Assembly: GCA_026545225.1 (NCBI GenBank)
Contig: CM048850.1
Span: 24,726,297 to 24,790,296, forward strand
DNA length: 64,000 nt
Source: Cornus controversa
Lineage: Eukaryota > Streptophyta > Magnoliopsida > Cornales > Cornaceae
Reading direction: 5' to 3'
Below the pieces are notes generated by a model. The model was not told the DNA's origin. It saw nothing but the letters and a program-made list of their open reading frames with translations, and ran no database searches. Made by a program: the position numbers and the translations under genes. Shown piece by piece: positions 11,459-21,999 of this stretch; position 1 is the first letter of the stretch, and each line of letters begins with the position of its first letter.

Positions 11459-11799
11459 CAGGGAATTATCCTGACCTCTCTTGAGGTTTTGTCCAAATCA
11501 CCCGTGACTAAAACTTTTGGTGAAATAACTCTGACACCCTCTGTCAGACTTAATGTTGTTAATTCACTTAACAAAATCTATGAAAATACAATTTTGTCCT
11601 CAATAAAAATCTTCAACAAGTCTTATGTGTTTGATGATGTCAGCAATAAAAACAATAATTACCTTTATACCCTTGTAACACTTTTGTTTGCCTTGGAATG
11701 ATTAGTTACCTGAAAACCTTTCTCCCTCTCTCATCATCCCCACTCAAAACCCTAGTCCTAGTTGACTAAAATCCAACCAAACTATCTAAAACCCTAACA

Positions 11800-12100
11800 T
11801 GGGCATCTCACCCCATCCCCATCCTCACCGCAAACACCACCGACCCACTATCCTTTCGCTGCCTCGTTGCCCAAACCAAACTCATCCTTAACTGTGTTGG
11901 TCCTTTTTGCCTCTACAATGAGCCCGTTGGCACCAATTTAGGTTGCGATTACCTTGACATATGTGGTTTTGGCTTATAGGTATGATTCGATTCCAGCATA
12001 ATTGGGGTTGATGTTCAATTCAAGATAGTGGGTGTCCCCAGTAGCACCAAACTAGATCGAAACGTATTTGAGTTTGGAATTGGAGAAGAAGGTGATAGGA
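11800..12100 (+). pseudogene. Captured fragment of saccharopine-dehydrogenase-like oxidoreductase
   Basis: From 11800 one frame reads ILTANTTDPLSF, then TKLILNCVGPFCLYNEPV and GCDYLDICG. These match the nucleotide-binding half of plant and animal saccharopine-dehydrogenase-like (SCCPDH) proteins, where LNCVGP-x-x-YGEPV and CDYxDIxGEP are typical. After a stop near 11978 a second block, about 11982-12093, reads DSIPA, LGLMFNSR, WVSPVAPN and IETYLSLELEKK with three in-frame stops between blocks. The family sequence joining GEP to FDSIPA is absent. The donor gene is not in the window. No function is expected, as this is passenger DNA inside the element at 11459-13250. Confidence 0.8.
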
Positions 12101-12565
12101 AGTGTGGAGCCTGATTATACTGTACACCTTAGCCCAATTTTGCGGATCCAACTTAGAGGGGTATTTGGTATTTTCACACTTATTATGTAGCTCTAGGAGG
12201 TGCCTCTATATACAGTCTAAACTCTCTATAATTGTATTATATTTTTCTCATCATAGTGAAAATCCTGCAACACCAAGGACGTAACCCTAGATTTTGGGTG
12301 AACCTTGTAAATCTGTGTGTCTTTGCTTGTATGTTTGATCTTCTTTTCTATTAATTTTTGCAACAAAAGATTGTTGGAAATGTTAGGTCTTTTGAACTAG
12401 TAGTTTTGGTGATTAGTGTTGTTGAAGGAAAAGGAAAAAGAAGCAAATTAGTGTAATTGGTAGAAGAAAGTCCAGTCATTAGAGAGAGAGAGAGAGGGAA
12501 AAAACACAAAGAGAGTAAGAGTGAGAGAGAAATTATTGTTGGAGAGTCAAATTTGGTGGGTTTGA

Positions 12566-12739
12566 TCAATTGAGAGCATGGATTTCAACGGATGAAGTGT
12601 CTGAATTGAAGTTGAATGCAACTAGGACGATGAAGCAATCAAAGCCAAAGAGTAACGAATGCTCGCGGAGCATGTCGTTGCACTTGGATTTTAGGAGTCT
12701 GTGGATTTGGAGGGTACATTCAGCTCCAGACATTGCCAT
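12566..12739 (-). other. Small reading frame inside the Pack-MULE-like element
   Basis: An ATG at 12739 opens 57 codons beginning MAMSGAECTLQIHRLLKSKC. Upstream on the same strand are aaaccctaacaatgg-type leader bases typical of plant genes. I do not recognise the product. It could be the first exon of a second captured gene in the opposite orientation, or chance. Confidence 0.3.
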
Positions 12740-13820
12740 TGTTAGGGTTTTAAAGGGTTTGGGGAAGAGGGTAGTGAGAATAGACTATAGAGTTGACAAC
12801 TGTTGTTTTGAAAAGGCAAGAAAAGGTGGGTGAGAGATGAATCTAAGTGCAATGGGCAGCTCGAGTCAACCCATATTCAATTAAGTTGTAAAACCTTCAT
12901 AATTCGAACTCAATCCATAGTCAAAATTTTCAACTTTGAATAAAACTTAAGGCTCCAATTTATTTCAAGGAAAAAAATTTTGTAACCAAAAATGCTTGGC
13001 AAGGGTATTTTTGTCTACATAAATTTTGTTGAAATGTTTATTTAGTATAAGGTCATTTAAGTCATTTTATTTCACTTAGGGATAGTTTCAGCATTTAAAA
13101 GTATTCTACTGACGGACTTAACTCCTGACTAGCGTCAGGGTTGGTCGGAGTAATTTAGATAAACGTGAAAAAAGGTCAACCATACTTTTGTAAATAGTTT
13201 CAACCGTCGGTAATTTGAACAAATCTAAAAGAAATCAAGGTAATTAACCCTAAAAAGTAAATTTTTTTATTACTTGTGTTGACGCTCACTCAATTAAATT
13301 AGAAATTCAATTATCAAATAATTTCATTCTTTGTTCTCTCTATCAATCCCAAAAGCACCTAGTCATAGGTAGGCTGGTAAATAATTTCATTTCTATTGTT
13401 ATACTAAGAGTAACTAGGTTAACTCGATGACATTTTTATGATTGAGTTTTCTGTCATGAATGCGTAGATTTTTCTATTCACATCAAGTGTAAATCGGGTA
13501 ATTTCAAGATTAATGAATGGCTGCCAAGAAACTTAAAAGTGACTAGTCCTTTTCAATGTGAGATTGAGCCATTGTGACAGCTTTATTAGGTTTGGCTATT
13601 AATAGTTATCATTTACTTTGTCCTATCTAAATGAATTACTATAACTTTTTCAGTAGGTTTCTTGGCTTAATTATTGCAATCATTATTTAGATTTTGGAGG
13701 TGATGTAGAGTGACATTAACAATGATGCTGTAATTGATATATTAAATTTTTTTTTTAGCTTCTCAAGTATTTATTTATTTATTCTTTTTTGCACATACAA
13801 TTAATTTGACACTAAAAAAA

Positions 13821-13970
13821 GCTTAAATGCTTTCAATGTAGTGATGAGATGATATCACACACCAATTAAAAATCAAAACAATGCTTTTATTTTAGTGGGT
13901 CTTATCATTACGTGTCAGTATTTAATTGGTGTGATACATTAATGTTATCGCTATAGTAGTATTTAAGTTC
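13821..13970. mobile_element. MITE-like foldback element
   Basis: gcttaaatgctttcaatg at the left and cttaaatactactatagcg read inverted from the right share the end and the inner block atcacaccaattaa. Non-coding. A short related block (caccacaccaattaagtgat) occurs near 42675. Confidence 0.5.
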
Positions 13971-14185
13971 TTTTCATGATATGGATCACAACTAGCAAGA
14001 CAATTTAATTCCCTTTACAAAATTTGGAATTTTTGAAAAGATAAGCAATCAATGTATGTCTTCTTTTGTAATTAGCATTTAGTAATTTAAAATATACATT
14101 ATTAATTTAGGAAATAGAAATGATATTAAATTATTAATGCTCTAAGAAAAGCTTCAACACTCCATTACTTTTGATATTTAAAATT

Positions 14186-14357
14186 GGGTAATGCTACTCA
14201 GGCAGAATTCTTAGGCAGAATTTGTAGGCAGAAACATTTACATCCATTGGATGTATGTGGTAGGCCCCACTACATACACTCACCACATGCATCCAATGGA
14301 TGTAAATGTTTCTGCCTACGAATTTTGCCTAAAAATTCTGTCCGAGTAGCATTACCC
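14186..14357. mobile_element. 172-bp MITE, nearly perfect palindrome, 9-bp target duplication
   Basis: gggtaatgctactcaggcag at the left is mirrored by gtccgagtagcattaccc at the right. The arms stay complementary inward through gtaggcagaaacatttacat and catccattggatg to a short centre. The flanks are the identical 9-mer tttaaaatt (14177-14185, 14358-14366). The 9-base duplication points to a Mutator-type mobiliser. Complete and fairly young by the match of its arms. Confidence 0.85.
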
Positions 14358-14392
14358 TTTAAAATTTAAAGAAGTGAATTTCCAAAGGGACA

Positions 14393-14615
14393 AAGATCAT
14401 CTCCAACCATATCTCTCTTCTGAACTTCGCATATCTCAATCATGTGATTTAGATTCAGTCACATCATCATTTTGTTAAATTCGAATTTGAAATTTCTATT
14501 ACAACTGAATTGATAAGTTTTAAAATTGAACAATATGATGAGGTGACTCAATTTGAACCACAAGATTAAGGTCTGTGTATTTCAGGAGAGAAATTTTATT
14601 GGAGAAAATATTTTT
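14393..14615. mobile_element. MITE, GGATCATCTC family, copy 3
   Basis: Begins agatcatctccaaccatatc and ends with an inverted relative, tttattggagaaaat. The interior agattcagtcacatcatcat and caactgaattgataag match the copy at 4022-4685. Uninterrupted, so it shows the normal length of the family, about 220 bp. Confidence 0.65.
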
Positions 14616-15007
14616 CCTTTCCAAAGACTTTTTTTGGTAGTCTCAATGTCACATCTCTTTAGAAAACTATTTAAAACTTGAGATTAGGGTCATAAAGATA
14701 TAATTTTTCATTTTTTTTACCTTTACAATTTTTTCTTTGATATATTTAAATAAGACACATATTTTGAGACATTTTCCAATGAAAAGAGAACACTTATTTT
14801 GGGGCACAAAAAGTAATTGGTAAGCCTCAAATCAACTAGCTAAAACAAGGCATACATTTACTTTATTAATTTGGAAAGATTTTTCAAAACTTAAGGACAT
14901 TTTGAAACAATTGTAATTTAATTTACTTTAAAAAAAAAAAAAAAGTGGACAATTATTTTGTAACATCCAAATAAAAAAATCAAGACACTTATTATGAAAA
15001 CGAGGGA
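14616..15007. other. Non-coding, possible Stowaway-like remnant
   Basis: No gene seen. The right end, gacacttattatgaaaacga followed by gggag, resembles the conserved terminus of Stowaway-type MITEs, and gacacatattttgagac lies inside. A matching left end was not located with confidence. Confidence 0.35.
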
Positions 15008-15495
15008 GCTAGGAAGTATAGACATAGACACGGGTACGATACAACACGGACACAGCAATACAAAAAATTCTAAAACTACAAAACACGAATACGACGAGGA
15101 AACAACTATAAAAATAATAATATACACATATTAATATATATTCATTATCAACGAAAAAAAAAAAAACTACGTGACAGAAATACTACAATTCATCATAATC
15201 AATTAAGAACCAAACAAACTTATAAACAAAAATAAACAAATACATTAAAGAACTACACTTATTTAGTTCTCTATATATATTTAGTTCAAATTATTAATTA
15301 TAACTCAGTAGTATATAAATTAATTTTGAAATACTTGAATATATCGTTGCTATGAAGTGTCCGATACGTATCCAAATAGTATTCGAAAAATGTTAAAAAA
15401 ACTATCATGACTCTTTTACAAGATGTCTAACACATATTTGAAGAGTGTCTGAATAATTGACACTGATACAATGCCTTCGATGTAGTGTCTATTCC
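15008..15495. mobile_element. GATACG-family element, copy 1
   Basis: The left end taggaagtatagacatagac and the inverted right end gaatagacactacatcgaag enclose an AT-rich core with repeated xGATACGxx words. Relatives lie at 16697-17257 and 41415-41974. Non-coding; probably a non-autonomous DNA transposon, superfamily unproved. Confidence 0.55.
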
Positions 15496-15899
15496 CCGAG
15501 AGTATATAAAGTCAGTTATATATAGACAACAAAGACACGTGGTCTCGTTATAAATTTGTTTGTCTTAGGAAGAAAAAAAAAAATGTAAATCTAGTCATAG
15601 ACAAATTACACTACTTAATTGAACATAAACCGCTCGTGAACAATACGTTTCCCCTCCACCACAGAGTGTCATGATGGTTCATTGTGTTTGTGTGCGTGTG
15701 CTTATATATATATATATATATATATATATCTCAGCTAAACTTAACTTACTAAAAAACTTATAAAAATGATAAAAATATGATGATAAAAAAAAAAAACTTA
15801 TAAAGTCGACGGTAACGGGGCTTGAGCTCCGTTTCAAGCATCATGATTCCGTCCCGTCCCGTATTGGTATTAAATACAAAATAGTTATATTCGGAAAAC

Positions 15900-16340
15900 A
15901 GTAGGGTCATTTTGGGAAAAGAAATGGCGTTGGCTCTCTAACGACCGCGCGAGTGGAACTGTAACTACCATTTTCACAGATAGATTAAAGCTCTCATACG
16001 GTGGTGGGTCCCACAAACCGACTTATACCATCAAGAATGAGACAGTCCTCCAAATACTTCTTACAGTACAAATACCATGAGCCAAGCCGGTTAATTGCAG
16101 ACGAGCCGAGTGGTGGTGGTGGTGGGTCCCACGAGACGGAATGATGACCTGGACTCTGTACGTGGCTGCTCTGTGGTCCGGCGTGGGCTAGCCTCTATCA
16201 TTGAGAGCTTGCAACTTGGTTCTGTGTGGCTCAGTGTTCCTCTGCGGCCCACTACAGCTGGTGGGTCCCGCACCAGTACATCAAGCACGTGCCCATTGCG
16301 GTGATTCTCTGCGAGAGTGCCCACCGGGAGTAGTCTGAAA
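15900..16340. promoter_or_regulatory. GC-richer island with three TCP-type sites
   Basis: In an AT-rich neighbourhood this stretch is clearly richer in G and C. It carries gtgggtcccac at about 16005 and 16125 and ggtgggtcccgc at about 16259. GTGGGTCCCAC contains the class I TCP-site consensus GGNCCCAC on both strands. A CACGTG G-box core occurs near 16287. Frames on both strands are open, but none has a recognisable domain. It may be a displaced or orphan promoter; no transcription unit beside it can be identified. Confidence 0.35.
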
Positions 16341-16579
16341 GTGAATCTGGTACCACACGATCATGGACTTATGATGATTATCATGATGCTTTTTTTTTTT
16401 TTAGTTCCGATGCTGGTCTTGGTTAAGTAGGTATATTTTAACGGAATTGTTCATAAATTTTGTTGACAAATTCTTAAACTGAATCTAACAAATGAGTGAG
16501 TCAGAAGTTCATCAAAATTTCCTAATTTAAGAAAGAAGTCTAAAATCTATTGTTTGAAAATAAGTTATCAACTTGAATA

Positions 16580-16622
16580 ATATAATAATAATAATAATTA
16601 TTATTATTATAATTATTACTTT
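16580..16622. repeat. AAT/ATT trinucleotide palindrome
   Basis: Runs of ataataata meet attattatt head to head, forming a short low-complexity hairpin. Confidence 0.7.
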
Positions 16623-16696
16623 AAAAAGAATTAGACGTGTAATGTCGTGTGAAGAAGTTGTTTTTTTTTTTTTTTTCCAAATTGATAATGGCATTG

Positions 16697-17257
16697 CTAG
16701 AAAGCACGGATGCTTCTACAAGAGTAAAGTATCTGTATCAGATACTTATCAGATACCGATAATTCTCGAATATTTGTGGATACATGTCCGATATTTCTTA
16801 AACGCATTCATAATTTTAAAATATATATTTTTATTTTTAACACATATCCGATACTTCTTAGATACTTTGACCATGTATATGATACTTCTCAAATACTTCA
16901 CAACATATTTATAACAAGTTTTGAATATTAAAATGTACAATAATATCATAGTATTATTGTTAAGAAAAGTTTAAATTTATTTTATAAAGAAGTGTTGAGA
17001 TATATATCATAATTTAATATAAATTTTATCTATGCAAATTATGTAATATGATTCTTAACTCTTATTTTGTTTGTTAATCAATATATTTTATAAAGAAATG
17101 TTAATAACTCTATTTTTTGTATATATAAAAATATAATTTGTTATTTTTATATTTCAGTACCATGCCGTACCCGTATCCTGTTTTTTTAAAATTTATCATA
17201 TCGCCGTACCTGTATCATATCGTACACATGTCCTGTATCCGTATCCATGCTTTCTAG
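16697..17257. mobile_element. GATACG-family element, copy 2
   Basis: ctagaaagcacggatgc at the left is mirrored by ccatgctttctag at the right. Inside are gtatctgtatcagatac, acttctcaaatac and accgtatc-type words, with an AT-rich core shared with the copy at 41415-41974 in the opposite orientation (for example tatcataatttaatataaat). The last five bases of the flanks (cattg) agree, too little to prove a target duplication. Confidence 0.65.
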
Positions 17258-18106
17258 CTTCATTGTAACAACATTTATTGTCATTTGGTATTTTTTGTTT
17301 TTAATTTCTTTTTTGTTTCTTTTTTTATACGATCTCTCGATGTATCAATGAACACCAAAATTAGCCATTGACAGTGAATAAAGTGATCGATATTTCTAGC
17401 CTAATGTATTAATGAATTAAGGAAAATAGTTCAAGATGAGATTCAACTTATCATCTCATCAGTTATTTTACTACTCACCATGTATGGTCACATACATAAC
17501 TTTATCTCTGAAAAAAAGAATTATATGACATGAATGTAACCTTTGAATCTTGTCTTGAAAATGCTTGGAGAGCGAAAAACTTAGAGAGAATTAAAACAGA
17601 AGAAAGTTGTATATAATTGACCTTATTCATTATTATTATTTGTTTTTCATTTTTTATTACCCACTTAATATGATAATTGTTATTTACTTTCTTTTTTTTC
17701 TTCTGTTCCAAAATTCATATATCATTTAAAAAGTCAAAGTAAAAATGTTGCATTTTTCTAAAAATATGATTTTAGATATCTTTTTCAATTTGACAATATG
17801 AATTATTAAATTTTAAAGAATAATTTGAAATTTTGAAAAGAGATAATAGATTCAATGTATCTTTAGTAAGTTAAAATCATGAAGTGGGACAACTAGATAA
17901 GAACTAACAGATTAAAAATGTCTGATGAAAGCGAGTTATATGACTGTTAACCTTTTTTTTTTTTTTTCTAAGAAAACAACTCTTTTTTTAAGATAAATAA
18001 CACATCCACAAAATATTATTTGTCAAACCCTCACATCTCCCGTGATAAGGAGAGAAAATAACAATAGGACCAATGGACCGGTAGAGTGAGTGTTTTATCT
18101 TGTGTG
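17258..18106. other. Non-coding AT-rich DNA
   Basis: No gene, RNA gene or clear repeat recognised. Several poly(T) runs occur, the longest at about 17950. Confidence 0.55.
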
Positions 18107-18116
18107 TTAAAAAATA

Positions 18117-19035
18117 AGATAAACTATGGTGATCTTTTACGAGGTTTGACAAATTACACACGGGTGGGGTATTTGATTGTTATTTCTTTGATTGAACGTT
18201 AACTTATAGTGTCAAATGCTATTTTTACCATCAATATTTTAATATATTTTATATTAAAATATCATGGGTGAATTACACTAACCGTCTTTGAGGTTTTGCA
18301 AAATTATATACGGGTAAAGCGTTTGAGGTTTATTACTTTCACTTTTCCTAAAGTTTGGTGTATATGCTTAACGACACCCCTGTTATTTTTTGTCCATCAA
18401 AATCATGACTGACATTATATAAAATAGCCATATTACCATTCTCTTGTATGAAAAGACAATAATAGCCACTCATATTGTTCTTTAAAGCAAGTCAGTGGTA
18501 ATAACAGTATGTATGAGGAGCAAAACAAAGAACGATCGCCACCATCATTAGCATCATCAGTCATCACGTACCATCATCGACACCAAAATCCTAACATTAG
18601 GCTTACAGCTAGTTTGACATAAGTCATATTTAATTGAAGAGCATAAATAACTTTTTAGTTAAATAGATATTTGCATTATAATAATACAGGGTATATTATT
18701 TTTTAAGGATATTATTGACTTTTCACACTCAATTTTAATGTCCATCAACTCGTTAATACGTTGAGGAGAGGTCAAAGTAATAACCATCAAATGCTCAATT
18801 CATGTGTAATTTGACCAAATCTCAGATGAGGTCAGTATAATTTACCCAATATTATTGAAGGAAATAGCAAAATGATAGTTTTTAAAAATTTGGTCAACGG
18901 TTCTAACAGAAAGAAAACGTTAGGGCTATCATTGAGTACATGTGCCAATGCTCAAGGGAGGTGAAAATAATAAACCTCAAACGCTCTATCCGTGCGTACT
19001 TTGCTCAAACTCAAGAGAGGTCATTGTAATTTACC
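18117..19035. mobile_element. Long-TIR (Mutator-like) element with a perfect 10-bp duplication
   Basis: The flanks are the identical 10-mer ttaaaaaata (18107-18116, 19036-19045). The left end runs agataaactatggtgatctt, then aattacacacgggtggggta. The inverted right end runs ggtaaattacaatgacctct, then agtacgcacggatagagcgt. The TIR belongs to the family of the Pack-MULE-like element at 11459. No transposase is present. A relative (18266-18847) sits inside. Confidence 0.75.
18266..18847. mobile_element. Related long-TIR element nested in the 18117 element
   Basis: Left gggtgaattacactaaccgt; inverted right gggtaaattatactgacctc, with inner blocks (tatacgggtaaagcgtttga, tgaattgagcatttgatg) also shared. 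Flanked by aatatcat and aatattat (18258-18265, 18848-18855), an 8-base duplication with one change. The order left-outer, left-inner, right-inner, right-outer, with a duplication at each level, shows insertion of one family member into another. Confidence 0.7.
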
Positions 19036-19399
19036 TTAAAAAATAGACTAGGTACTGTTAAATTATATAGCCCTCCAGTCCCATAAAATTATTTTATTTT
19101 TTATTTTTCAACTGTGAAATTATTATTATTTTTTATTTTTCAAAAGTTAAAGTAAACATTTATTCATATCTACAATATGTTACTTGAGGGACTTAAACTC
19201 TCAAACTATTATTTAAAAGGGAGATCATACGATCCAAACGAGATAAATAGATCACGTGGAGAAAGTATTGAATACTTTTGAGTATCGTCTCCTTAGCTAA
19301 TAATGAATTGTCGGGGGGATATTAAATATTTTTGAGTTCATTAGATATTAAAATAAAAAGAAATGACAAAAGAGAATAAAGTAAGAAAAATGCGAAATG

Positions 19400-19710
19400 G
19401 AACTTTATGATGTGGGGGACTACTCTGTAATGATGACGAATGTGTTTCATCATTGCTTGCCGTCCCAACGGTTGGGCGGTCACTGGAAACTCCGTTAGTT
19501 TCTGACGTGGCATCGTGTGGATGGCTGAATCAGACCGCAACCAATAGTGATGCGGCATCTATAATATACCTTGGGCCCCACTACATTTCCTCTATTATTA
19601 TATTATAATCATCATGCCTACTCTACTCTTCTAGCTCTGTCCTTGTTTCATGTTTTCTATAAATATATGCTTGTGCCCACGTGGGATGTCCTCATTTGCT
19701 ATTCATCAGG
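19400..19710 (+). promoter_or_regulatory. Promoter-like island without an assigned gene
   Basis: Within about 300 bases lie accaatag (CCAAT box), tgggccccac (TCP-type GGNCCCAC), tataaatatat (about 19658) and the G-box palindrome cccacgtggg (about 19677). A short frame beginning ATGTCCTCA at 19687 runs to CAG|GTAC, a possible splice donor, but no continuing exon was recognised. The TATA box is only about 30 bases before that ATG, so the reading is doubtful. Confidence 0.3.
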
Positions 19711-21275
19711 TACAATGTAAAAGACAATTTTACCCTCACCTTATTAAATGCACTAACATTTTCTTTTTTTCGTTTATTTTTTATTTTTTCAATTGTTCTA
19801 TATGTTATGGTGTTGAATTTTACATGAATAAATTCAATAGTTTAAAAAATACATTCAATGATTGTGATTGAATCGATCTTCAGAAATCACTCCTATTTTA
19901 TCGGTCTAATGTAGAATTGCTTTTAACTTAATTTTGTTAATTAATCTCTCATTTTTCAAAGGCGATATGAGAAATTCAAATTACATATAGTATCACACCG
20001 TTCCATAAACCTGAAATGAAAAAAATGCTAATTAAGTTAGAAAATAGAAGGAACTAATTAGTATTCTATCCGTTTCAAAATTCTTGTTTCTATTTAAAAA
20101 CTGTAATTTACATGATTTTGAAACGTACGGAGTTTCTCACATGATGTCATGATCGGTCAATTTTTGTTCATGTTAATTAATGGCTTGTCTCTTTAGAGAA
20201 AAATAAAATAAAATAAAATATTTTCTATATACGAATGTTAACATATCTAGGATTTAGTGTTCTAAAGTGACTTTCCATATTTGGATTCGACCTTCTACAT
20301 AGGAAAATGGTTTGTAATTGTCTTCACTTTTGTTTTGTTCTTGAGAAAATGAGTTTTACTTTTATATTTAAAATTGGAAGAGTGATTAAGGTTCAAATAT
20401 TAGAAGATAAATCTATTCTTCTCCATCTCTTTTGGTAGAAGATTTTTAGGTTTTATTTCTTTCTATTTTCACATTTCTTTACTTTTTTTTTATATTTTAA
20501 ATGAATTCAATAGTTTATTTTGTTTATTTTAAAAAAATAAATATATTTTTGACAAATATCACATTTACTTATAAAAACTTCAACCTCAACTCTTCACTTT
20601 TAAAAGTTGAGAACTGCCAATGAAGTACAACATTTGACATGATATTAAATGCCCTACAAAAAGTGAAACAAAATGATTTTAGATTTTGAAATTTCTAAAA
20701 GTATGGGGAGTAAATGGGAAATACAAATTTCAGAAATATCTAAGGAGTATAGTGTACCTGCAAGAGTATATACTACTCAAGTTCAGGTATGAATACATAG
20801 ATGTAGGCCATATGTGATAGTGATATTGTACATAACTCATCATTTTTGTAAACTATACCCAAGAAGATTGTTTACCGGCTTCATAAACAAGAAGCAAACT
20901 AAATTAAAAATTAATTGCACACTAACTTTATGGGTCCCATTTTCATAAAAAAATTACTTGTAAACTATTTTGTTTTCTAAATTTAATTTTTATTTACAAA
21001 ACATTTGAAAGTAGTTTTTTTTTATTTTTTTCCAGAGAATTATAAAAAACACTCTCAAAATGCTTGGTCCTATTAATAAAAAAGTGTCCGTAATTGAACC
21101 AAAAGAACCCATTAAAAATGAAGCTGGAGGATTTTGACTAAATTAAATAGTTCGGTACAGAGAACAGGAAGGTAAATAAGTTGTTTTGTGCAATATGAAA
21201 ATCAAACTTAGCACATCTAAAAACTGGTGTGAGTTCACAATGCAGTTATTATTGGTTTGGATGTGATTTGGTATT
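19711..21275. other. AT-rich intergenic DNA
   Basis: No gene seen. Apart from a Stowaway-like fragment at 20060-20135 and a weak TTTGGTT-type foldback remnant near 20920-21110, it is low-complexity AT-rich sequence. Confidence 0.55.
20060..20135. mobile_element. Short Stowaway-like MITE fragment
   Basis: tattctatccgtttcaaaat at the left and, inverted from the right, actccgtacgtttcaaaatc resemble the CTCCCTCCGTTTCAAA end typical of Stowaway MITEs. Only about 75 bp; internally reduced. Confidence 0.4.
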
Positions 21276-21999
21276 GGGAGCGACTCAAGTTGTCTCGATA
21301 TAGTTTTTAATTCGAAAGGATAAACGAATCGGTTGTTTCATCTTTCTAACAGACGGTGTCAACTAATGATGCACATATCGTTAGACAATCCAAGTCAGTA
21401 CTGGCCTGACGATTAAGTCAGAATCGAAAGGGTTTCAAAAACTGTAAAGGCACTTGAAGGGTATTAATAGTGTATCTCGTCATTGAACTGTCCCCATATT
21501 TGTAAAAGCTGGCCCATCTTTTGTATCCTTGTAGGAAGCCAACTCTTTTACATGTCTTGAAGGCTCCTTCGATTTTGCAGCGTAACTATACTAGGAAGGC
21601 GAGCGTAATCCTCAAATCCACAATCTAAGAATTTCTTTTTTGATCTCAAAAATAATTGATAGAGAAAGAGAGATTTTCTAAACTAAGGTTTTATGTAAGA
21701 TATTCTATGTATACTTCATATCATAGAATCTAGACAATATAACATATTTATATTATATTATTTTTTAACCCCAAGAGAGTATCAGATAAATGCTTAGAAG
21801 ACTATTTTTCTATTAACATTAATAATAGTTAAATACAAAAATGAGATAACAACTCTTTGGTTGAGATCCAACAATATAGTGCAGTTTGGAAACTAATTCC
21901 TAAAACTAAGGAACAACAAGTTTGAATGAAATCTAATATTGAACAAGTTAGTGGTTGTTACAATACGTCATGACAATCTTCTAAAATGCCTCCTCAAAA

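Larger units (their letters stand above)
11459..13250. mobile_element. Pack-MULE-like element with captured gene pieces
   Basis: The 1.79-kb unit has long degenerate inverted ends of about 200 bp: left gggaattatcctgacctctc, right inverted gggttaattaccttgatttc. A perfect 9-base duplication, taaaaagta (11450-11458 and 13251-13259), flanks it. Long TIRs with a 9-base target duplication are the signature of Mutator-like elements. No transposase is seen. The interior instead holds two pieces of a saccharopine-dehydrogenase-like gene (11800-12100) and a small minus-strand reading frame, which is the definition of a Pack-MULE. The TIR family also occurs at 18117-19035 and 18266-18847. Confidence 0.8.

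Noticed and set aside
14184-14369. 61-codon frame
   Set aside because: It lies exactly on a palindromic MITE and reads through both arms.
16091-16324. Open frames on both strands of the TCP-site island
   Set aside because: They are complementary shadows in a G/C-rich stretch, without a motif or splice context.
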